Source of the DNA: Macrostomum hystrix
Lineage: Eukaryota > Platyhelminthes > Macrostomidae
Reading direction: 5' to 3'
DNA: 64,000 nucleotides
Assembly (NCBI GenBank): GCA_950097015.1
Contig: CATNEN010000001.1
Location: forward strand, 2,561,001-2,625,000
Below the pieces are notes generated by a model. That model did no database searches. It saw only the letters and a program-made list of their open reading frames with translations, and was not told where the DNA came from. A program made the position numbers and the translations under genes. Below, one piece after another: positions 11,816 to 23,365 of this stretch (its first letter is position 1; every line of letters starts with the position of its first letter).

Positions 11816-12125
11816 ATGTATACGCGAGAGAAGGCCCTGGACGCGCTGTACAGGTCCCTGCTGCGCCACGCCCTGGGCGTGCACTACCTGGAGAGGCTGC
11901 CGTCCAGAAATCTGATGGTTCGTGCCGGCGGCCCGGCCCTGAGCGTCAGGCCTGCGCCGGCGCCGCCAGATGCTGCAAGGCTACTGTCTGAGGAGTCACG
12001 GTCGCGGCGAGCGAAACCCGCTTGCTCTGGTCCTCCTGCACCAGCCGACCGAGCGGCTGCGCCGCGGCCAAGGAAGAACCGTGACGCTGAATGCCACACT
12101 GTTGGCTGACTTGCAGGCCATCTGA
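11816..12125 (+). mobile_element. Non-LTR retrotransposon (LINE) relic, 3' end of pol, frameshifted
   Basis: The translation from about 11822 (ALDALYRSLLRHALGVHY) fits the conserved 'DALYRSLLR..LGV..' segment after the reverse-transcriptase domain of non-LTR pol proteins. Homology continues in the next frame from about 11960 (MLQGYCLRSHGRGERNPLAL, later QPTERLRRGQGRT) to a TGA at 12123–12125. It is therefore a 5'-truncated copy with at least one frameshift near 11950–11965. A GC-rich island in AT-rich surroundings supports an inserted origin. A (TA)n run near 12211–12227 may be its 3' end. The clade (CR1-, RTE- or Jockey-like) is not resolvable by eye. Confidence 0.65.
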
Positions 12126-12274
12126 CTTGATCCCCAGTCCGCCATGGCCTGCCCCTCCCAACTGTTCTGCGAGCGCGCGCGCGCAAAAGCTATCTAAGTT
12201 TCTGCGTCTATATATATATATATATAGTTATGTAGTGTTATATAATGTGAAAGGTTTTTGTCGAGCTGGATAAA

Positions 12275-14940
12275 GAGTGTTGCGTTAACAGTTCTAAGTA
12301 TCATGAGAGGAGCTCATGCATTTAAGTGACTGAATAACTTCATAAACACGAATTGTCTATTGGTCTTCTCGTGCATCAATACCGATCATGAATTATTTGA
12401 TAATTTTTCACCTGGTGAGATAAGAACTTAGTTTTAGTAATGACATTTTGAGAAAGCTTTTCATGGACTATAAAGGATCTTCGTTGTCAGAGCGATATTT
12501 CGAAAGAAAGTTTACTTTTCCACTTGTTTTTATCGTAAGCAGGTAAAAGCGAAAACTTTTCCACTTGTTTCTATCGTAATCAGTTAAAAGCGAAAAACGA
12601 ATTACATGTAAAAATAATCTTCTCCAGACCTTATTGCGATTGATTTTTGCAATATCGCTTACGTTTGTTATAGCCACATTTGTAATATTTCGGTTCATGA
12701 ATGTTTCTTTGAAAGACGGAGGGTTGTTAACAGCTTGATAGCTTTTAGAAGGCATTCGTTTAACTAATTAAACAAAAAATCACAACGCACTATTGTCTGA
12801 CTGTAAGCTTTAAGGAATCGAAACTGAAGTTGTCTTTAGCCTGGCTCAATAAAAAATTCGTGGCCATGTAAGATGGAAAGGCCGCAGGCGTACCTTACTT
12901 AGTGATTAAGTTTTTCTTCGACATTTTCAAAATGAATTAGGGTCTCCCTGAACCCTATGGTTCTATATTATAGGCCTAACTTATATGATAATCTCAGTAC
13001 CATAATAAGATGCATCTTTTATGTAGAGAGTAGAGTGCATCTGATAATTTAAAAAATTTTTCGGAAAAAATCTGCTAGGCCCTACCTAAGCTCAGGCTGC
13101 TCAGGGAAGGGCTAAAGCGCAGTCAAAATATGATCAAAGTGATTAAGTTCTTGACAGACTTTAAATTTGGCATTTGGTAGAAGCATTACTATTGATTTAA
13201 ATGGAACAATAGGCTAGCCATAGGATCAAGCAAAGCCATATGTTTAAAAAGTCAAAACTCAGTATTTTCATATTTTTGCTCTTGGCCTTGAAGTTAGAAT
13301 ATCACAATAGCCAATCACAATATGCGAGTAGAGTACAAAAGCCACTAACATGGAATTGGGTGAGTGTCATTAAGTCTAGAACAGCCAAACAGATTTAAAT
13401 GGAAACATACATGCGCAACCTCCCAAATTTTAGCCAGCCATGCGACTTAGTTTTTGCTCTCATTTGTGACTTAGGGGCCTAGTTTGTTTCATTGCTCTAT
13501 TTACAACTTAGTTTGCTCTCATTTGCTCTCTTTTTCTCTCCCCTTTTTCCCTTTCTTCACGCCTTCCTTTTTTGTCCCTTGGTCCCCCCTTTGATTTTTT
13601 TGCGCTTGGTCTATTGGTTTTTGCGACTTACCTTGCTTGGCCCTTGTTTCACCTGGCCAGTTCGGCCGGGTCGGCCGGGTGTTGCGCATGTATGAATGGA
13701 AATAAGAAACCTTACAAAAAGGGGTAATCCTGAGAAAAACAAGACAAAAAAGAAAGGGACAAAGGATACCAAAAAAGAAAAGTACTGCCACATAACCCAC
13801 ATTTCTATTGGTATTATGTATGCCAATTAACTTTAGTCCAATCTAGAATATGTGTGATTTATCATTGAAATGGTTGTTATCCAAAACTCAAATAATAAGC
13901 AAGGTCCTTCTTTGAATTATATGCAAAAGAGAAATGTTCTAGTTTCAGAAGACAACTATTTTTAAGAAGAAATCAACCCTAAAAATGATTGTCATCTGAA
14001 ACCTGATATTCAAATTATTAAATACACAAGGTGCTACTTTCGTCATTTTAAATTTCAAAAGTGCTCAAACTCAAAACCATAATTGCTGGCTTAAGTGTTT
14101 GCTTTTGAATCTTTGGAAACCATAAGTAATGTTGCTTCATAAATTTCAACTTCATTTCTTTAGAACTTTTTTGATTGTCATTTGATTTCATAATTTTCAT
14201 CCAATAGAATGCTGGACCATCAAAGGAATGATGAAACAATGTCATTTTGTGGCCTAAAAAATTGACAAATGTGATATTTGGGTAGAACTATTTCATTTTG
14301 AATAGCACTATGATGACATATTCAATGTAATTTCTAGGTTTCCTTGACAGCCAATGGTCAGTAGGACAATAGCAGCATATAAAAAACTAAAATGTCTAGC
14401 TAGGCCTAAATAATTTATTCCATGAAGTTTTGCATTGGCATTTTTTAATAAATGGAGCACATTTTATCTTATAGAACTTTTGTTGATCTCTTTAATAGTG
14501 TAATTAATAATTGATATAACAAATCTGCCTAGCTATATTCTCTCTATGCTATTTAATTCTATCATTTTGTTTTGATAGTTTCATGCATTCTTAAATGCCT
14601 TTATTGATTGTTTTTCTATATGGCAATTATATTTAAAAAATAACTATATTAATTTGCTAACAAACATCAATGAACTTTTTAAATGCTAGTTTTTGTCTAG
14701 TGGCTATTGTTGCAGAGTGATAAAAGTATATTTAAAACAGGAAATTATAATAAGTAGCCTTTACTCAGTTAATTTTACACAAACTGTACATAAAGCTTGA
14801 CTTATATAAATTTTAGTTTGTACATAATCTTCTTTGAGCTTTAAATATATAGGTTTTTTAATAAAAAATATAGACTGAAATCAATAGAGATAAAGCCACT
14901 TAAAAAGACAGTGTTTTAATTAATAATTGTTCTCGTATTA
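12275..14940. other. Intergenic DNA upstream of TAF9, no gene seen
   Basis: AT-rich with a few short ORFs (for example minus strand 12468–12755, and both strands at 13490–13830) that show no domain, no splice logic and biased composition. The TAF9 promoter should lie at its right end. Confidence 0.4.
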
Positions 14941-14945
14941 ATAAC

Positions 14946-15662
14946 ATGAGCCTAATTTTCAGCCCAATGAGCCAAAAGCAACAGCAGCAGCAACAGGGTG
15001 GTAGTTCAGGCGCTGCTGCCTCTGCTGCGGCCTCTTCTTCCGCGCCTGCAGCTGCTGACAGCGCCACATCCGATTCAGTCGACGTTCAAAGTGTTCGCAG
15101 ACTTTTAAACGAATGCGGCGTCTTCGACTACGAGCCGGCTGTAGTGCAGCAGCTGGTTGAGTTCATGTATCGCTATTGCACCGACCTGCTAGACGATGCC
15201 AAGGCTTACTCCCAGCATGCTGGAAAAAAGTCTGTCGACATTGAAGATTTAAAGTTAGCCTCCGCTTGTCACGCAGATTTGGATCTGGTGTCGCCGCCAC
15301 CGCGCGAGTTATTGAGCGAAGTTGCTCAGACTAAGAATGCTCAACCTTTGCCACCAATTAAGACTTATTGCGGTGTTCGCCTACCGCCAGAGAAGTTCTG
15401 CTTGACGCAGCCAAATTATAAAGCTAAATTGCGCAAAGCCGAGGCTAGAACAGCCGTTGTAGCTTCTCCGGCTAGCGCTAGCAATAGAATGATATCTACC
15501 CCGTCCGCAATGTCGGCTAGGTCCTCGGCTCGAGCATCCGCTGCTGCCGCTTTTGCTAGTCCTGGAGCTGGGGCATCGGCTGCCGCCACAGCTGCAGCTT
15601 CAGCGGCTACGCCAGTGTCTAATGTTGGCAGTTTAAAAAGAAAATTTTCCGAAACCGAATAA
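14946..15662 (+). CDS. TAF9: TAF9, TFIID/SAGA histone-fold subunit
   Basis: TATA-binding-protein-associated factor 9, a nuclear subunit of TFIID and of SAGA-type coactivators that pairs with TAF6 through its histone fold. The 238-aa single-exon ORF has a Gln/Ala-rich N-terminus. Its H3-like histone fold spans about residues 46–112 (SVRRLLNECGVFDYEPAVVQ, then LLDDAKAYSQHAGKKSVDIE). The TAF9 signature follows: SPPPREL at 116–122, then LPPIKTYCGVRLPPEKFCL and TQPNYK. The tail is Ala/Ser-rich and ends GSLKRKFSETE, recalling the LKRK that precedes the acidic end of other TAF9 proteins. Length is close to animal TAF9. A second ATG at 14967 follows an acceptor-like taattttcag and may be the true start if the mRNA is trans-spliced; that would remove seven residues. 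Confidence 0.95.
   Translation: MSLIFSPMSQKQQQQQQGGSSGAAASAAASSSAPAAADSATSDSVDVQSVRRLLNECGVFDYEPAVVQQLVEFMYRYCTDLLDDAKAYSQHAGKKSVDIEDLKLASACHADLDLVSPPPRELLSEVAQTKNAQPLPPIKTYCGVRLPPEKFCLTQPNYKAKLRKAEARTAVVASPASASNRMISTPSAMSARSSARASAAAAFASPGAGASAAATAAASAATPVSNVGSLKRKFSETE
14953..14962 (+). promoter_or_regulatory. Candidate trans-splice or 5'UTR acceptor for TAF9
   Basis: taattttcag ends four bases before the second in-frame ATG (14967). It would exclude the first ATG at 14946 from the mature message. Inference from sequence only. Confidence 0.35.
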
Positions 15663-16260
15663 TCTCTTTGCTTCTGTATAATTGGCTCTGAAGTTTCGCT
15701 TTTATACTGTACCTGGTTAATCAATAAGGGTTGCTATCTAGCTTTCCTTTGTGTGTATTTGTATTCTTATTGCTAGATAAAATTGTTGTTATTAAAGCGA
15801 AATATGTACTGTCCTTTAGTGTGAGCAAGAGGTACTCATTTTTTATCTGGCAGCTTGTTTACAAAATACTAATAATACCTTCGAACTTTGCAATTGGTTA
15901 AAGTTAAATAGTGTTCGAGGTGCTAGTTACTCTTATTCTAATTGTTCAACAGCTTGCAGTAATAAATCAATAATAAGAGCTATGTTAGCGTGAGATTTCC
16001 ATTTGTTTAACAGGACTGTACATATATCCATTGGAACTTGTGTACAAACACAAATATAAATACAATCTGAACTGTTGCTTTTGTTTGCTAGAAAAGTGTA
16101 CGTGAATATTTATATATATACGTAAGAGTTTAATTTATTTTTATTAAATCAATTTAGACCACTTCAATTCGGCGCTTTATCAAATCTGTTAAACATACAG
16201 CTTAAAAAAGAAATTTTCCTTTGACAAATTGAAGCCAAAAATTTAAATTATTGGTTTCAG
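15663..16260. other. TAF9 3' region and upstream of the large ORF
   Basis: AT-rich and contains the candidate TAF9 poly(A) signals. It ends in ttggtttcag, a plausible 3' splice acceptor for the next exon. No upstream coding exon with matching phase could be recognised here. Confidence 0.4.
15791..15966 (+). terminator. Candidate TAF9 poly(A) signals
   Basis: ATTAAA at 15791–15796 and AATAAA at 15961–15966 lie 130–300 bases after the TAF9 stop. Neither is proven. Confidence 0.35.
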
Positions 16261-16325
16261 GAAGAAGGTGATCCGTCACCTGAGCAGCCGCAGCAGCAGC
16301 AACAGCCGCAGCAGCCGCAGTCGCA

Positions 16326-16389
<64 letters not shown>

Positions 16390-19300
16390 GCGCAGTTGCG
16401 CAAGTCACTTTGGTCGTCTATTCGTCGCCTTCGCACTATCGTTGAGCGTCTGATATTGTTAGATAATCCCAGCGCTAATTCTGCGGTTGAGCGTTGCTTA
16501 GCGGCACTGAACGCTGAAGCGGATCAATTAAATGCGTTTGACAATAACAGAGATAGTTCCAAAGCTGCTGATGCTAGCGATGCGAAAGGCAATGTGCCGA
16601 TTATCAAGAAGACGTCGACATTAGCGGAACCTTCAAACTATGTCGTGACTGACGGTGATAAAAGCTTAAACAATAATGTCGGTAAAAATTCACTGACTGT
16701 TGAACGGCGCACAGTTCTTGAACCTCCGGCCGCTGATGATAGAGTTGCTGAAAATGATTACTTTGGCTATTCTGTAAAACAAGCTAAAAGTGGTGCCGAT
16801 GATTCAGACACAATCAGTCAAACAGCGAGTGATTCAATAGATGAGGATTGTGACTGTTGGCCAGAATTTGCTCTGCTTTTGCCTTCGTTGACTATTCATC
16901 CTTCAGTCACGGGTTTTGAATGCGTCAGCATCAGTCACGTGACTCAAACTCCGTTCGGCATCTCATTTCTGACAAACGTTGGTAAGCCAGTCATTTTCCT
17001 ACGAAGCGCCTCAGATGAGTACAGATGTGTCTCGCTAGATTCAAAGCCGCTAGACTTCTTCGTACCATTGACATGGCAGCCACTTCTTCTACTAGTTCAA
17101 CAGAAGCAGAGTAAAATCTCTCGTCTGCAGCTTATGCATTGGTCGCAAGAAATGAATGACAAAATGGGCGAAGAAGCTGCCAGCATTGTTGTACCGGCAG
17201 AGGTTGGTAAACCCATCGCTGCCGATCGGATGCCAGAAGTAAAGGACAACGAAAATTCAAAAGAGGAAGTCTTTCGTGAACTGCGAGCCCTTATTTTAAC
17301 AGATACTGGCCACTTGCTGGCGCTGTCGGTGTTCGCTTCAGCCAGAACAGTAGTTGACTGCGGCCTCTCCACCGATCTGGTGCCTTGTAAACTTTTCACT
17401 TCAGCTTCGCCAGCGTCCGTACAGCTTCGGTGCTTACCGTCTGTGGATCTGGCAGTAATCGTTGCTTTTGACATCGGAGTTGGCGTCATTGTCGAGGTCA
17501 GTAGTGGCATTGAACAGCGACGCTTTGTCATAGACCTACCTGTTGGCGCTGAGCGTCTTCTATCCTGTCATCTCGCAGCATCTCATAGCTCGAGCCTTTT
17601 TGCTGTTGCCGTTGCTGGTGGCTGCGTTAGTCTGCGTGACGCCCATGACGACGACTGTTCTGCCATAGGAAGATTTCGACCGACAACAACTGGACTAATT
17701 CTTGCTGGATTGGCTGACGCTGGCGATGTCGTCAGCTTTATTGATAGCTCCGATTCATCAAAGCTGCTGTTGCATCGATACAAAAGGCTTGCTGCCATCG
17801 ACTCTAATTTCGATGTCGCTGCACTATGTCGATCGAACCATCAATTTTGTCTTGTCACATCAGTCGAGTCGCAATTTCGCGAGCATCAAGGTGCTAGTAT
17901 AAAAGCATCGCTGTGGCTTCCCGTGAGTGCGTCATGGATTTCTGTTCTGCGTGCTAACGAAAATGGTCAACCAACTCTTCTGGCTGCCATCAATAACACA
18001 GGCGACCTAATATTGTCGTCGGATGCAAGCGGTATTGCTAAAATTGCTACTGGTGTTTCTGTACGTTTAGCTCGCGCTGCTGTGTTTCAAACCTATTACA
18101 ATCGCGATATTATTGGTATTGTTGCCGTATCCACACTGGAGCCTAATACGTTGCAACTGTTTGATTCAGTCAGTGGTCTAGTAGCCTCTATGGCACTTGG
18201 CGGAGGCATTGCTGCGATATGTATAACACCAAAAATTGATCGCATTTTTGCTGCTTTGATGTCTCCAGTTGCCAGCATGGATGTATTAGTAGTGCAGCGT
18301 GTTCAAATTGTTCTATTGCGCGTTCGCTCTTCAGCCGGTGGTCTTTGTCTGACTGCTGATTCACAGGCGAATATTTTACTGTCGCTACCAACTCTGACGG
18401 CACCGATTGATATGTGCTGCTTGCCGGACCGAGAGGCAATCTTATTGGCGTTCATTAATTACGTCGAAGTTTTTGATTGTTTTGATGGTCGGCTACTAAG
18501 ACATTTAGACCTGAGTGCAACGCCCCTAGTACCCTGGCCGCCTCAGCAGCAAGTCTTGAGTCCATTGGGCGAGCCGTCAAGTTTCGCAGTTCTGACTGGC
18601 AGTGATCGAATCCGCTTAATTTTTAATATTGATGCAGACATTGAAAGTGAGTTTGACGTGAACGAAGGCAATGATGTGTATTTGACTCAAGTATCTAAGA
18701 CTGCACGCTGGTCACTAGCTGGTTATGTTGACGGTCGCCTATTTTGTTCAAATTTTCGGCTTCTCAATAGAACTTCTGAGGAAAGCATAGTTTCCATGGA
18801 ACTGCTATCGCTAGACGCGCCACTTTTTCGAGACGTCAAATTTGTTAGTCCATCCATGCCACTGTCGCTAATGCCATCGCCACCGGATGTGAGACAAAAG
18901 CCGATGGCTGTTCGAATATCTAATTCTGTCTTCGAGCTGCGCTTGCCAGATCTTACCGGCTGTTGCAGAATCGAAGAATGCCCATGCACTGTAGAACTCT
19001 TTCTGACTGAAGTTGGGAATGCTACTAATGCTAAAATTTATTGTCTCTTTGCCGTTTGTGGACCCAGTGACGATGACTATGAAGCCTGTAGTTTAAGTGC
19101 TCGATCGATAACTTTGACTGAGCTTCTATTACTTTTAGTATCAAATCGTGTATTATCATTTGAGCAATTATTTGCAAATAAAGTCGGTCTAGATCACGAA
19201 AAGGCCAACACCAGCTTGACTGGGCTACCAAAAGTTGACTTTCGTGGGCAAATACTAGCTGCAGTGTCTAGTCCGCTTGGTCAAAGATGTGTAGTCTACG

Positions 19301-20859
19301 TTTGCGATGCCTCCGGTCAAGTCTCCAGGCCACCTTACCGTCGAAATGTGCCAGATGTCTCCGGTAGCGCTAATGTTGGCCTCCTACGCGGTGTGTTGCT
19401 AACTGACGCAGGAATTTTTCTAATAAATGAGCGTCGTATTTTGCTCCTCTCTCACGGATCTTTGACTCCATTGGCTCGATTTGAAATTGCAACCTCATCT
19501 CCATCTATTTTGTCATTCTTATTCGATTCCACTAGCACGGAAAGTTTGTACCTGTCCTTTTCGGACTCTTGCCTTGCTTCCATTGGGTTGCCACTAAGAC
19601 TCTACTTAGCAGTCTCTAAGAACGACTATAGCTTGACTTCATTAGATCCCTTATCGGTTTCTGGCATTCGCATCGACGTTATGTGCGACCAATTGCCGCC
19701 GCTTCTATCAGTTACCTGTAAACCGTGCTCGTCTCGCATCTACTATGCAACTGTGAATACCATAAATCACAATAAAAATGAGAACGACTCTGTCAGCGCT
19801 AGCTATGTATGCGTTCGCTCAGGTGATGCAATATCTGCCGGTTCAGATTCTGGTGTGCGTCGAATAATGTGGACGTCGAGTATTCAGCATCTGGTCGGCC
19901 TGCCAGCAGTTATACGCAGAAAGCGCTGTAATATAGATTCATTAGCTGACGAATTCGATGATAAGCCGCTCCTGCTCGCTGCCGATAGTAAAGGCTCGTT
20001 GTTGTTGATCTCTTCAAACGATGGTAAAGTGACAGATTTTCGTCAGCTGCCCAGTCCACTTCGTCGCATCGCCGTTGGCATCTATCGCGGACAGTTCGTT
20101 GTTGCTATGTGCGTGTTAGAACTGAACGGTGTTGCTTTGTCTCTAGGCATCAACCTAGCTGCAGGCCTGTTTGACACGAGAGAGTTTTCAAATCTTGGAG
20201 TCTCAGTTGGCTATGCTGGACTTGCACTGGTTGGCGACGCTCCCTTTCTGGCCTACGTTGACTCCTCGGACACTGCTGGGCGCCAATGCCGCATCTGCAG
20301 TTTGCCAACGGCCAGGGGAAGTCTGGCGCTAACTCCTTTGCCGGCTCATCGACCGCCGATTCGCGATCTAGCTTCCGCTGGAACCGATGTCTATGGAAGT
20401 AACAGCCGTCTACTGATCCTAGACTCTGGCGGTGTTGCCATTTGGGATATCGGATCATCCTGTCGCCCTGTTGCTTTTCTATCTGCGCCTCCGAATCTTC
20501 GGGTACTGGCAATGTGTCCCGCTGCCTGCCAAAATTCGCTGACCAACCCCATAGAAGGCTCTTATCCCGAGCGGCGTCTATTTTTAGTTTATGCCGACAT
20601 CAAAGAGGTCGATTCTCTCGACGCTGATAACAACATCAAGTTTGCCAAAGTCGGTTATGTATTTTTGCCGCCGCCGCCACCATTGAAGCAACAGCAGCAG
20701 CAGCAGCAAGTTTTGTTGCACCAACAGCAACTGCCTATACACCAGATGCAAGTTGCAGCACAATCTTCTGCGCTAACCCAGCCTTCGTCTACCGTGATGC
20801 CATTGCTTTTAACAGCAACCGGTGTGCCTCTAGTTCTACCAAATGTATCCATGAAATAG
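16261..20859 (+). CDS. Large unrecognised protein, at least 1532 aa in one exon
   Basis: I do not recognise this family. The frame is open from an acceptor-like site (ttggtttcag|gaagaagg) to the TAG at 20857, 1532 codons without an intron. It begins EEGDPSPEQP, then an imperfect polyglutamine tract (about 16303–16389). A short basic/helical segment (RKSLWSSIRRLRTIVERLIL) and an acidic, Ser-rich linker follow. About 1200 residues then alternate short beta-type hydrophobic strands with Asp/Ser-rich turns, suggesting one or more beta-propellers, but no clear WD repeats are seen. The C-terminus is low-complexity (PPPPP, then QQQQQQQ). The first in-frame ATG lies about 295 codons downstream, so the true start must be in an unseen exon; a TTG at 16396 is not a credible start. 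Long unbroken frame and coding-like composition make it a real exon. Confidence 0.8.
16303..16389 (+). repeat. CAG/CAA repeat (polyglutamine) in the large ORF
   Basis: Imperfect cag/caa/ccg repeats give a Gln/Pro run followed by more than 20 glutamines. The mixture of CAA with CAG limits pure-repeat slippage. Confidence 0.9.
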
Positions 20860-21490
20860 TTGGACTGAAACAAAACTTAGCTCTCTTTATGACTTTTTCC
20901 GCGTGTTTTTTCAAAGTTTTTTTGTTGTTTGGATTTACTCGTTGTGTTTAAAGTCTACTAAACCAATTTTTACAGAATATGTGTCTTTTTATTGTCGAAG
21001 ATTATTTTCACTTATGCTGCTGCTTCTATTCTGCAGTTTAATCTTCCCTAGTAGATATCCAATATCTGCTATTTCAGATCCAACAGTTGGAATCTATCAG
21101 TTGCCATATATACGAGTATATAACCTCGTATTTGTACTCTTATCATGTCCTATTGGACCGATTGACAGACAACACTTTTAAAGTGTTTGCGCTTTCCTAC
21201 CCAGTTTTTGCCTAATTTAAACCTTTGTTAAACTAAGTAAATTAAAATCTTTAGTTAAAAAAATCTGCATATAACTTTTTTTAGAACATGCATCGTATCG
21301 TTTTTTGACGCTAAGAACTAGGTTCTTCTCTCAAAACAATTTTGTTTGCTCGTAAGTAGCCTAGTTCGTTTTAGGTTTAAAAAAAGAACACGAAGTTAGA
21401 TGTTTTGTGTTTCTATTTTTAGGTAACTTTGGCGGTGTAATTAGGGCAGTGTAGTGTAATTATGATTTCGTTAGCAGATCCGTTTGTTTT
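20860..21490. other. Probable 3'UTR of the large ORF and flank
   Basis: AT-rich and T-rich. ATTAAA at 21241–21246 is one poly(A) candidate. Short ORFs here lack features. Confidence 0.35.
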
Positions 21491-21494
21491 GTGG

Positions 21495-22345
21495 TCTCGT
21501 CTTGTAGATAGCATATCTCGTCTAGTAGATATCAAATCTCGTCTAGTAGATATCAAATCTCGTCTAGTAGATATCAAATCTCGTCTAGTAGATATCAAAT
21601 CTCGTCTAGTAGATATCAAATCTCGTCTAGTAGATATCAAATCTCGTCTAGTAGATATCGAATCTCGTCTATTAGATATCAAATCTCGTCTATTAGATAT
21701 CAAATCTCGTCTAGTAGATATCAAATCTCGTCTAGTAGATATCAAATCTCGTCTAGTAGATATCATATCTCGTCTAGTAGGTATCAAATCTCGTCTAGTA
21801 GATATCAAATCTCGTCTAGTAGATATCAAATCTCGTCTAGTATGTATCAAATCTCGTCTAGTAGGTATCAAATCTCGTCTAGTAGATATCACATCTCGTC
21901 TAGTAGATATCAAATCTCGTCTAGTAGATATCACATCTCGTCTAGTAGATATAAAATCTCGTCTAGTAGATATCATATCTCGTCTAGTAGGTATCAAATC
22001 TTGTCTAGTAGATATCAAATCTCGTCTAGTAGATATCAAATCTCGTCTAGTAGGTATCAAATCTCGTCTAGTAGGTATCAAATCTCGTCTAGTAGGTATC
22101 AAATCTCGTCTAATTGATATCAAATCTCGTCTAGTAGATATCAAATCTCGTCTAGTAGATATCAAATCTCGTCTAGTAGATATCAAATCTCGTCTAGTAG
22201 ATATCAAATCTCGTCTAGTAGGTATCGAATCTCGTCTAGTAGATATCAAATCTCGTCTAGTAGATATCAAATCTCGTCTAGTAGATATCAAATCTCGTCT
22301 AGTAGATATCAAATCTCGTCTAGTAGATATCTCATCTCATTTAAT
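21495..22345. repeat. 21-bp minisatellite, open in frame on both strands
   Basis: About 40 copies with core ctcgtctagtagatatca. Because 21 is divisible by three, it encodes a seven-residue repeat: SRLVDIK on the plus strand (ORF 21462–22451) and ISTRRDL on the minus strand (ORF 21419–22312). Variants change single bases (aggtatc, atcacat, attagat). Confidence 0.95.
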
Positions 22346-22349
22346 AGAC

Positions 22350-22800
22350 ATGCCATCTCATCTTGTCAATTTATTCGCCAGAGTATACGTGAGGTTTTCC
22401 CTACGTGAAAATGTCATCCTGATCATTTTGTTAGACATGCGAAGAGATTAGTGTGTAAAAGTTTCAAAAATTCAGATTTTTGCTTAATAAAAGTGTATTT
22501 TCTAAACAGTTTCCTGGTTTAAATTATTTATTTCACGAATTTCCAGTTTGTTTTAGGTTTCGGAAGATCTTAATGCTAGATTTGTTTCTATTTTTACTCG
22601 TAGAAAGAGTTTTTGTTAATTAGCGGTGAAATTTTAGCCGCGTCACTTAGACGCGTCGTTTAAAACTCGTACACAAAATCCGGCCATTAATACATATTTT
22701 AAAATAAGACGCTATGAGTAGCGTTATTTCTCGTAGTAACTTTTTTTAGCCTGTTGTTTTTTATCGCAATACTCTTACCTTCAAGTATTCGCGATGTGAA
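22350..22800. other. Unique AT-rich spacer
   Basis: AATAAA at 22486–22491 could be a distal poly(A) signal for the upstream gene if the 21-bp array is in its 3'UTR. Otherwise nothing is seen. Confidence 0.35.
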
Positions 22801-23365
22801 TAAGTAGGGGAATAAGACAGGGATTAGTTTAGAGGGAATAGACAAGGGATTAGTGTGTAGTGAATAGACAAGGGATTAGTGTGTAGGGAATAGACAAGGG
22901 ATTCGTGTGTAGGGAATAGACAAGAGATTAGTGAGTAGGGAATAGACAAGGGATTCGTGTGTAGGGAATAGACAATGGTTTAGTGAGTAGGGAATAGACA
23001 AGGGATTCGTGTGTAGGGAATAGACAAGGGATTCGTGTGTAGGGAATAGGCAAGAGATTAGTGTGTAGGGAATAGACAAGGGATTAGTGTGTAGGGAATA
23101 GACAAGGGATTCGTGTGTAGGGAATAGACAAGAGATTAGTGAGTAGGGAATAGACAAGGGATTCGTGTGTAGGGAATAGACAATGGATTAGTGAGTAGGG
23201 AATAGACAAGGGATTAGTTTAGAGGGAGTAGACAAGGGATTCGTGTGTAGGGAATAGACAATGGATTAGTGAGTAGGGAATAGACAAGGGATTCGTGTGT
23301 AGGGAATAGACAAGAGATTAGTGAGTAGGGAATAGACAAGGGATTCGTGTGTAGGGAATAGAAAA
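22800..23365. repeat. 26-bp minisatellite, 'tagacaaggg' type
   Basis: About 21 copies containing agggaatagacaagggattc and then gtgtgt. It passes without a break into the related 26-bp array to the right. Confidence 0.93.

Noticed and set aside
12468-12755. 95-codon minus-strand ORF
   Set aside because: No recognisable features, AT-rich and not longer than expected by chance.
16190-16225. Resemblance of tttaaaaagaaaattttcc at the TAF9 end to a stretch before the large ORF
   Set aside because: Short, A/T-rich and not continued on either side; most likely chance, and no splice site links the two.
21495-22345. CRISPR-like regular repeats
   Set aside because: Arrays here and elsewhere have no unique spacers; they are ordinary minisatellites in an animal genome.
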